Source: Tiamatella sp964451715 (lineage in GTDB: Archaea > Thermoproteota > Thermoprotei_A > Sulfolobales > Acidilobaceae). Taken from it: a DNA stretch of 20,460 nt. The position numbers were made by a program, and so were the translations under genes. This document shows, one piece after another, positions 15,357-20,460 of this stretch (the stretch's first letter is position 1; every line of letters starts with the position of its first letter). The notes beneath the pieces were generated by a model, which was given only the letters and a program-made list of their open reading frames with translations, was not told the DNA's origin and made no database searches. Location: the NCBI GenBank assembly GCA_964451715.1, contig CAYVIZ010000022.1:1-20460 (forward strand), in the 5' to 3' direction.

Positions 15357-15397
15357 TAGAACGGGTTCTATATTAATTTAGTTGTCCATATATACGG
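15357..15397 (-). promoter_or_regulatory. Promoter and candidate operator of the HAD/ECH gene
   Basis: CCGTATATATGG on the minus strand (15386-15397) is a TATA candidate predicting a start near 15367; TAAATTAATATAG (15368-15380) is a second. At the start point lies TAGAAC-GG-GTTCTA (15357-15370), a 6-2-6 perfect inverted repeat just upstream of the Shine-Dalgarno. The position suits a repressor controlling acyl-CoA metabolism. Confidence 0.4.
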
Positions 15398-15468
15398 ATG
15401 TGATGGTTGACGGTATATAAACGGATAGTACCCATACTAGCTGATTAGGAGGAGAGAACAAGTAGGGG

Positions 15469-16464
15469 CTACTGGATCAGGTCAAGGAACTTGTAGCCCG
15501 TGCCAGTCAACACGACTATGGCAGGACCCTCTATATGCTTGCCTAAGAGCTTCTTATAAGCAGCATAGGCAACAGCGCTCGAGGGCTCCACAGGGAACCC
15601 CATCCTCCACAGCTCCCGCAAAGCACGTTTTATACTCCTATCATTAACGGCGACCGCTGTCCCGCCTGACCTCTTCACGGCACGGATAGCCTCATCCGCG
15701 CGGGGCGGGTTATCGTAGACCAGGGCGTCCGCGAGACTTGACTCTCCCTTCTCCACAGGCCCGCCTACCGCCTCAGCCAGCCAGGGATTACTGGAGCCTT
15801 GAGCGGCGAAGATGCGGGGAGTTCGGTTAGAGTACTCCTGGAACCCCTTGTACAAGGCGTATATGAGTCCTCCCGTGCTTGCCGGGGCTATAATGGGTAC
15901 ACCAACATAGCCCTGGCCAGCTATCTCGTAGGCTATGCTCTGGAGGCCGTATATGAATATAGGGTTCCACGCGTGTGCAACATAGTAGCATTCCCCAGAC
16001 ATAGTCTCCGCCAGCTCTGCAGCAGCCTTACGCGTCTTCGCCTGAACCAGCTTTGCTCCTAGTAGCCTTATTATCTTCTTCTTACCCTGAGGAGCAGTCT
16101 TGGGAACTATTATCTTAGCGTTAAGCCCGGTATAGGCGCTGTAGAGTGCCACGGATATGCCTGCATTACCTGATGAGTCCTCGACCACGCAGTCGTAACC
16201 CAGTTTCCTGGCCAGGTGAATATTAACGCTTGTCCCTCTGTCCTTGAAGCTTCCCGAAGGGTTAAGGTATTCAAGTTTGAAGAGAACACTCTTCCCATTT
16301 ATCTTCCTCTCGACTAGAGGGGTCCTCCCCTCGCCCATCACCATGCCGGGTTTCCAATCGAGATCCTTGACCTGGAGGTTTAGAGGAGATCCGCAGACGG
16401 GGCACCTGTGCCTGTACATGTCCTCTAGTTCTATGCCGCACTTGGGGCATTTGAGCCTCCACAT
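15469..16464 (-). CDS. Threonine synthase-like PLP enzyme with zinc ribbon
   Basis: This fold-type II PLP enzyme has an N-terminal zinc ribbon (LKCPKCG and HRCPVCG; C6, C9, C21, C24), GEGRTPLV, the PLP lysine K74 in NPSGSFKDRG, the PLP-binding DSSGNAG and a terminal LTGTGYKF. This set is typical of threonine synthase, which converts O-phosphohomoserine to threonine; a related role such as cysteate or cysteine synthesis cannot be excluded. The open frame extends to ATG 16512, but the TATA candidate GTTTTTATG overlaps that codon and the extra 16 residues are not family-like. I start at ATG 16464 (331 aa); in-frame GTG 16467 and TTG 16470 are adjacent. No homoserine-pathway gene is seen nearby, and a gap lies just upstream. 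Confidence 0.85.
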   Translation of the reverse strand: MWRLKCPKCGIELEDMYRHRCPVCGSPLNLQVKDLDWKPGMVMGEGRTPLVERKINGKSVLFKLEYLNPSGSFKDRGTSVNIHLARKLGYDCVVEDSSGNAGISVALYSAYTGLNAKIIVPKTAPQGKKKIIRLLGAKLVQAKTRKAAAELAETMSGECYYVAHAWNPIFIYGLQSIAYEIAGQGYVGVPIIAPASTGGLIYALYKGFQEYSNRTPRIFAAQGSSNPWLAEAVGGPVEKGESSLADALVYDNPPRADEAIRAVKRSGGTAVAVNDRSIKRALRELWRMGFPVEPSSAVAYAAYKKLLGKHIEGPAIVVLTGTGYKFLDLIQ

Positions 16465-16522
16465 CACCAAGCTACTACACCACAAGACTCCATACGTCCG
16501 GGTGGGAGGCATAAAAACGTGT

Positions 16523-16622
16523 NNNNNNNNNNNNNNNNNNNNNNNNNNNNNNNNNNNNNNNNNNNNNNNNNNNNNNNNNNNNNNNNNNNNNNNNNNNNNN
16601 NNNNNNNNNNNNNNNNNNNNNN
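16523..16622. other. Assembly gap (100 N)
   Basis: Exactly 100 N. It removes the 3' part of the small gene starting at 16828 and possibly more. Any reading frame drawn through it is artificial. Confidence 0.97.
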
Positions 16623-16828
16623 TTCGTGTACCATTTGTCGTACTGGTACTTCTTTCCCTTATAGCTTATCTCCACATAGTCTCCAGTGTCCCTCACAGTC
16701 ATAACGATCTCTGTCCCTTTTACTATGCTGAACGAGGTGCTCCCCTTGGGGAGTATCTTCATGCCGAGCTCCTGGAGCAGGGGCTTTATAGCGTCTTTCA
16801 CGCTTGCAACGTATTCCGCGCTACTCAT
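16623..16828 (-). CDS. Small protein of unknown function, cut by the gap
   Basis: About 68 N-terminal residues are visible, starting MSSAEYVASVKDAIKPLL and ending KYQYDKWYT at the gap. The pattern is one amphipathic helix (about 4-22) and then a run of short beta strands (TSFSIVKGTEIVMTVRD, DYVEISYKGKKYQYDKW), suggesting a compact alpha/beta domain with many lysines. I do not recognise the family. The ATG lies about 50 bp downstream of the TATA-like ATATTTTTAAA, which overlaps the stop of the metallophosphoesterase gene. Codon use matches the neighbours, and the regular secondary-structure pattern supports a real gene. The true 3' end is unknown. Confidence 0.65.
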
Positions 16829-16860
16829 ATCTATACACCCACGTATACGATTCAATTCAA

Positions 16861-16890
16861 GGCTTCGAAGCCGGCAGTTTAAAAATATTA
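16861..16890 (-). promoter_or_regulatory. Promoter with 12-bp palindrome ahead of the small gene
   Basis: TAATATTTTTAAA on the minus strand (16878-16890) is a TATA candidate that includes the stop codon of the upstream phosphoesterase gene. It may double as that gene's U-rich terminator. Just downstream, GGCTTCGAAGCC (16861-16872) is a perfect palindrome near the expected start of transcription. Confidence 0.4.
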
Positions 16891-17664
16891 GGCTTCCCCG
16901 GGGTGGAGAGGCCCGTGCTCCCCGCGGGGCCGGGTGTTCCAAAGGTAGTCTATTAGCTTGACTGTATACCTTATCTTTACAGGCCTCCTAGTGACAGGGA
17001 AAGCCACGTTATACACGGGGACACCATCCACGGCGCATTGTGGTATACCTTTATGCGCGTGCCCATGGATTGCAGCGTTCGGCCTGTGCCTCCTCAGCAG
17101 GGACTCTACTCTCCTACTGTAAATACCCGGCCACGCCCTGCGGGGTTCTCCTCTAATGGTGCAGGATGCGCTTGCGTAGTGGGTTACCAGTATCGTTACA
17201 TCGTTCCTAGACTTGCTCTCGGCAAGCAGCTGGTCCAGCCTCCTTATCCGCTCCGCGTAGATCTCGTCTATGTTGCTTATATTCCTCCTCTGCCAAGGAG
17301 TTGGCCTATCTATAACGCCACGGCTACCAACTATACCCAGCTTGTACCCGTTTATATCCAGCGTCAATAGTTCATCGTCTACCCATTTGATCCCCGGATA
17401 GTACCTCTTATACTCGTCTTCATGATCCATGAACTCGTCGTTGCCAAAAACAGCGATGATGACAGCGTCGGGGAAGGAGCTACGCGTAGCCTCTTCAACC
17501 GGTTTAAGGGCTGACACCATATTGCGTTCAACCATATCACCAGCAAACACTACCACGTCAACACTACTATAACCCGACATTGCAAGAGATCTCCTATACG
17601 CCTCAAGGTAGAGCGGGCTATGCACGTCGCTGACAGCTACTATGCCGGGGAGCCTATCCTGCAA
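16888..17664 (-). CDS. Metallophosphoesterase, divergent active site
   Basis: The 258-aa protein has the calcineurin-like fold motifs VSDVH (D13, H15), FAGDMVE (D43), VTHYA (H162) and HGHAH (H200, H202). The usual GNHE is GNDE here: N75 is kept but the catalytic His is Asp (D76). This could alter catalysis or restrict the substrate. It is shorter than the phosphoesterase at 743-1669 and only distantly similar. TTG 17664 is preceded by GGGGTCTAGGG. It follows the DUF2175 gene by 33 bp on the same strand and may be co-transcribed with it. The C-terminal tail (about 238-258) is Pro/Arg/Gly-rich. Confidence 0.82.
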   Translation of the reverse strand: MQDRLPGIVAVSDVHSPLYLEAYRRSLAMSGYSSVDVVVFAGDMVERNMVSALKPVEEATRSSFPDAVIIAVFGNDEFMDHEDEYKRYYPGIKWVDDELLTLDINGYKLGIVGSRGVIDRPTPWQRRNISNIDEIYAERIRRLDQLLAESKSRNDVTILVTHYASASCTIRGEPRRAWPGIYSRRVESLLRRHRPNAAIHGHAHKGIPQCAVDGVPVYNVAFPVTRRPVKIRYTVKLIDYLWNTRPRGEHGPLHPGEA

Positions 17665-17697
17665 CCCTAGACCCCGTGTTCCCTGCCTCTAGAGGGT

Positions 17698-18036
17698 TTA
17701 GCTTGTTAGTCCAAGCCTACGCGATAGCTCAACATCTATCTTGGAGGCGAGATCCTCTATTCTCCTCCTAGTCTCCTCGAGCACTTCAACGGTTTCTCCA
17801 CCCGTTATCCTCCGCGCCTGTTTCAGCCTCACAATAGCGTATGCCAAGGCTTCATTGGCGTCTGAAAGGGCTATTATATCCCTCGGCACACCCTCCCTGT
17901 ACTTCTCCTTGAGCATCTCGTAGAAGCAGTCTATGTGAACGTAGCCAAGCTTGGCCAGTACAACCATCCTCTGCCCCTCAACCACGGGTTCCCCGCATAT
18001 TCCACACTTCCAAGACTTGTATCTGGGTTCACTCAA
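17698..18036 (-). CDS. DUF2175 family zinc-binding protein
   Basis: The 112-aa product has an N-terminal zinc site (CGIC with C11 and C14, then H34 and C37 in YVHIDCFYE) and a helical C-terminal half rich in charged residues (about 40-108). This matches the archaeal family DUF2175, whose function is unknown. TTG 18036 follows GGGGTGA by 7 nt, a good Shine-Dalgarno. It lies 56 bp after the M20 peptidase stop; CTTTATTATC in that spacer may be the peptidase terminator, a TATA element for this gene, or both. The phosphoesterase follows 33 bp downstream. Confidence 0.82.
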   Translation of the reverse strand: MSEPRYKSWKCGICGEPVVEGQRMVVLAKLGYVHIDCFYEMLKEKYREGVPRDIIALSDANEALAYAIVRLKQARRITGGETVEVLEETRRRIEDLASKIDVELSRRLGLTS

Positions 18037-18074
18037 GAAGAATTCACCCCACTAGTAAATGGGTGCATATCCTA

Positions 18075-18090
18075 GATAATAAAGAGGGGG
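18075..18090 (-). terminator. Pyrimidine-rich 3'-end signal after the M20 peptidase gene
   Basis: On the minus strand the stop is followed by CCCCCTCTTTATTATC. TCTTTATTATC (18075-18085) is identical to the element after TYW1, and the C-run before it resembles the one after the HAD/ECH gene. Confidence 0.5.
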
Positions 18091-18092
18091 TA

Positions 18093-19328
18093 TTAACCGG
18101 CGAGCATGACAGCGTATACCTTGGCAGCCATCTTAAGCTCCTCAACCTCTATATACTCGTCGGGAGCGTGAGGTGTGTTGTTACCAGGCCCGTATGACGC
18201 TGCAGGTATACCCCGGGACGTGTAGTAGTGAAGGTCGAGGCCCCCCATACACACGGTAGGCTCCACCCTGACCCCTAGTTTGCCCGCCGCATCAGCTATC
18301 ATCCTGACAGCTACACTGTCGGGCGGTGTAAGGGCAGGCTCCATAGAGTGTATCACCCTAACACTATACTCAGCCCCAACAGTGGAAGCCGCCTTCTCCA
18401 AGTACTCCTCAAGCTGTATCCTCGCAGACTCAACGCTCTCCTCCGGGTTTACACGGCGGTCTATAGTGAAGTAAAACCCTCCAGGCACCTGGTTAGTCTT
18501 GCCCCCGCCTTCCACCCCGGCGACACCGCCGATCATAGCCGTAGCCCTCTCCGCACCCTCCAAGTCGTACTTGTACCCACTCACTATACTAGAAACCACG
18601 GGTACATAGTTGTCGAACAACCATATAGCCATACGTGAAGCCTTCTCGAAAGCATTAACACCCATCCACGGCGTGCTTGCATGGGCAGTCTTGCCCTTAA
18701 CCATCACCTCCACCCAGAGCGCACCCTTATGCCCATGCCAAACACGGCGGGTGCCGCTGGGCTCGGGTATGAACACGGCGAGAGGCTTAGTGTCGAGGTT
18801 GTCTACGAGCCAGCCAGTCCCGCATTCACCGCCTATCTCCTCGTCGGGGACCATGAAAAGCCTAGCCGTATACCTCGGCTTGTAGCCCTCCTCCCTGAGT
18901 GCTATAAATGCCGCGAGCACGGAGACCAGCCCGCCCTTCATGTCAACAGCTCCGCGGCCGTAGACCCTGCCGTTCCGGAGGACGGGGTTGAAGGGCTCAG
19001 TGATACTCCACCCGGGACCTCCTGGTACCACGTCGTAGTGACCGTTAAAGTCGACCACGCCGCCTCCTCCCTCGAGGACGGCCTCGACTATATACCTAGG
19101 ATTACCCCTAGCCTCAGGGGGACAATTGGAGTCAACGTAGTCTTGGGGCACACTAATAACGCGGCTCCTAATACCGTACCTATCCAAAACCTCTACGGCC
19201 TTATCGGCGAACTCCCCATAATTCTCCCCCGAGGGGGAGACTGTGGGGACACGGATAAACTCCATGAGCACGTCCACCATATCCCTTTCGAGGGAGTCAA
19301 CTCGCTGGAGCAGGCTTTCATAAGGCAA
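18093..19328 (-). CDS. M20-family metallopeptidase/deacylase (ArgE/DapE type)
   Basis: The 411-aa protein has the M20 co-catalytic zinc set: H97 (NGHYDVVPG), D129 (GAVDMKGG), the general base and ligand pair E163/E164 (PDEEIGGECG), E189 (IPEPSG) and a late His in TPHAPDEYIEVEEL. The lid domain contains KGKTAHAS. Members cleave the amide bond of N-acyl amino acids or peptides: succinyl-diaminopimelate desuccinylase, acetylornithine deacetylase, or a LysW-linked lysine/arginine hydrolase in archaea. The motifs do not decide between them, and no lysine or arginine genes lie nearby. TTG 19328 is preceded by GGAGGTGG at about 9 nt. Its upstream TATA candidate indicates separate transcription from the surface-protein gene. 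Confidence 0.88.
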   Translation of the reverse strand: MPYESLLQRVDSLERDMVDVLMEFIRVPTVSPSGENYGEFADKAVEVLDRYGIRSRVISVPQDYVDSNCPPEARGNPRYIVEAVLEGGGGVVDFNGHYDVVPGGPGWSITEPFNPVLRNGRVYGRGAVDMKGGLVSVLAAFIALREEGYKPRYTARLFMVPDEEIGGECGTGWLVDNLDTKPLAVFIPEPSGTRRVWHGHKGALWVEVMVKGKTAHASTPWMGVNAFEKASRMAIWLFDNYVPVVSSIVSGYKYDLEGAERATAMIGGVAGVEGGGKTNQVPGGFYFTIDRRVNPEESVESARIQLEEYLEKAASTVGAEYSVRVIHSMEPALTPPDSVAVRMIADAAGKLGVRVEPTVCMGGLDLHYYTSRGIPAASYGPGNNTPHAPDEYIEVEELKMAAKVYAVMLAG

Positions 19329-19369
19329 CTACGGTGCCACCTCCAGCAATAATAGAATCCCTAGGGGGC

Positions 19370-19381
19370 AATAATATATCC
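19370..19381 (-). promoter_or_regulatory. TATA box of the M20 peptidase gene
   Basis: GGATATATTATT on the minus strand lies about 26 bp before a start near 19349. This leaves a short leader that contains GGAGGTGG and the TTG start. Confidence 0.5.
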
Positions 19382-19447
19382 ACAGTGCTAAGACGAGGGA
19401 GTTAAATGCCTATGACCGGGTTGTACTGGAAAAACCGGGGGAGGGGT

Positions 19448-20460
19448 TTACCGCTGGCTCCTCCTGAGGAGGATGACGGCGGCTAGGGCAGCGGCGAGCA
19501 GTACGGCGGCTGTAGCCGCCGGCTCCGGCACGGGCTCCGGCGGAGTGTTCACAGTAACCGTGTCCTCGTCCGTGTTGCCTGCCTTGTCCACCGTGACCGC
19601 TGTGATGACATAGGTCTGGTCAGGCTCGTCCGGCACGTTCCAGGTATAGGTGTGGGTTCCGGCTCCCGTTCCCTCGTAGACCTTTGTACCGTTTATATAG
19701 ATCTCGACCCTGTCGACACCCATGTTATCGCTGGCGTCGACAGTTATGTCCACACTCCCGGACACGGCTGCACCGTCCTCGGGGCTCGTTATGCTGGTGC
19801 TGGGCCTCGTGTTGTCGAAGAATAAGATGAAGTCTTGTGCCTCCCTGTTTCCGGCTTTATCGGACACCTTGAGCGTCAGCTTGTAGGCTCCATCACTATA
19901 ATCTCTCGTGTCAACGCTGTAGCTTATAGTTTCCCCGTTACTATAGGTGTCTGTGTAGAGGAGGCTATCGTTCAGGTATAAGTAGTAGCTGGCGGGATGC
20001 TGCTCGGAAAGCTTGGCGGATAACTCTATAATCCCGTGGTGGTAGGTGTTGTTCCCGGGACTCGGGTTTTCTATGGCGGGCTTCGTGTTGTCCACGGTGA
20101 CGGTTATCGTGTGCCATGCAGTGTTGCCGTCCTCGTCTATGGCTGTAAGGTTCAGCTCATAAGGCCCGTCCTCCAGCTTACTGGAGTCCCACCTGTACCC
20201 GAAGTAGCCAGTATGATGGAAGGTTTCGACTAGAGTATCGTCTACGTAGAGCTCCGACCTGTCTAGATTGTTATCGTAAGCGTAGAGGAGCATGTCCACC
20301 ATGCCTCCAACCAGGCTACCGTCCTCTGGCTCCAGTATCTCGGCCGAGGGCTTCTCGTTGGAAATGGTTACATCCAAGTGTTTACTCGTCCTGCCACCAT
20401 AATAGTTGAACGCCGTGAAGACCAGCTTGTAGAGGCCGTCCCTCCACTTAGACGTGTCCA
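19448..20460 (-). CDS. Ig-repeat surface protein with PEP-CTERM-like tail (5' truncated by the window)
   Basis: The frame stays open to the window edge, so only the C-terminal 330 or so residues are seen; the TTG at 20377 is internal. The visible part holds about three and a half tandem Ig-like units of 80-90 aa. Units are joined by linkers such as DNTKPAIENPSPGNNT and DNTRPSTSITSPEDGAAV, and end in YDNN/DEDGNT/DKAGN turns, as in bacterial Ig-like adhesin and S-layer domains. Several N-glycosylation sequons (NGT, NDS, NNT) are present. The C terminus is PEPVPEPA, about 18 hydrophobic residues, then RRSQR, placing the repeats outside the cell with a membrane anchor. The stop is followed by CCCCTCCCCCGGTTTTTCC, a possible terminator. 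Confidence 0.85.
   Translation of the reverse strand, partial: DTSKWRDGLYKLVFTAFNYYGGRTSKHLDVTISNEKPSAEILEPEDGSLVGGMVDMLLYAYDNNLDRSELYVDDTLVETFHHTGYFGYRWDSSKLEDGPYELNLTAIDEDGNTAWHTITVTVDNTKPAIENPSPGNNTYHHGIIELSAKLSEQHPASYYLYLNDSLLYTDTYSNGETISYSVDTRDYSDGAYKLTLKVSDKAGNREAQDFILFFDNTRPSTSITSPEDGAAVSGSVDITVDASDNMGVDRVEIYINGTKVYEGTGAGTHTYTWNVPDEPDQTYVITAVTVDKAGNTDEDTVTVNTPPEPVPEPAATAAVLLAAALAAVILLRRSQR

Noticed and set aside
16465..16512. N-terminal extension of the threonine synthase to ATG 16512
   Set aside because: The ATG overlaps a TATA candidate and the added residues are not family-like. ATG 16464, just before the zinc ribbon, is more credible.
16475..16942. A single 155-aa minus-strand frame running through the N gap
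   Set aside because: The middle is N and the ends are unrelated. The part past the gap (16475-16522) is the threonine synthase promoter region, and the part before ATG 16828 is promoter DNA. Only 16623-16828 is supported.
18681..19352. 223-aa plus-strand frame opposite the M20 peptidase
   Set aside because: The M20 zinc ligands on the minus strand are complete; the antisense frame has no recognisable motif.
1..20460. CRISPR arrays, tRNA/rRNA genes, transposases or integrases
   Set aside because: I saw no regularly spaced repeats, no cloverleaf or rRNA-like sequence, and no transposase or integrase motifs in any frame. The VapBC pairs are the only common mobile-associated genes.

Overview
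The window looks like a hyperthermophilic crenarchaeon (Thermoproteota, most like Desulfurococcales). This is inferred from the gene families, not from any marker RNA. The families are TYW1 (wybutosine), Dph6 (diphthamide), a HerA/NurA pair, two VapBC modules, DUF2175, a DUF234-type archaeal ATPase and a fused 3-hydroxyacyl-CoA dehydrogenase/enoyl-CoA hydratase. Other signs are heavy AGG/ATA codon use, many GTG and TTG starts, and TATA boxes placed for short-leader or leaderless transcripts. Two runs of exactly 100 N (10798-10897 and 16523-16622) mark scaffold joins, so this is a draft assembly and adjacency across them is not proven.

Layout. 29-1669 (-): a metallophosphoesterase followed by the diphthamide enzyme Dph6. 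1750-4267 (+), divergent from it: an ATPase fused to a nuclease-like DUF234 domain, then the wybutosine enzyme TYW1. 4361-5015 (-): toxin-antitoxin pair vapBC-1. 5084-9192 (-): an RNase Z-like MBL hydrolase downstream of a two-gene operon of a NurA-family nuclease and an enlarged HerA-family translocase. 9193-9561 is the only stretch above 300 bp without a recognised gene. 9562-10797 (+): a PLP aminotransferase, then the first gap. 10907-12040 (-): an M29 aminopeptidase, divergent from a small three-helix membrane protein (12122-12364, +). 12496-13178 (-): vapBC-2 with a perfect 25-bp palindrome in its promoter. 13327-16464 (-): the hydroxyacyl-CoA dehydrogenase/crotonase fusion and a threonine synthase-like enzyme, then the second gap. 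16623-19328 (-): a small unknown protein cut by the gap, a second metallophosphoesterase, a DUF2175 zinc protein and an M20 peptidase. 19448-20460 (-): the C-terminal part of an Ig-repeat surface protein with a PEP-CTERM-like tail; its 5' end lies outside the window.

How the genes fit together. Most are single-gene or two-gene units. The tightest couplings are nurA-herA (6 bp apart), vapB-1/vapC-1 (7 bp) and vapB-2/vapC-2 (1-bp overlap). The most distinctive features are the enlarged HerA/NurA locus with its own candidate operator, the different operators of the two vapBC loci, a repeated 3'-end motif (TCTTTATTATC and a close variant) after three genes, and the PEP-CTERM-like anchor. I found no rRNA, tRNA, CRISPR array, transposase or integrase.
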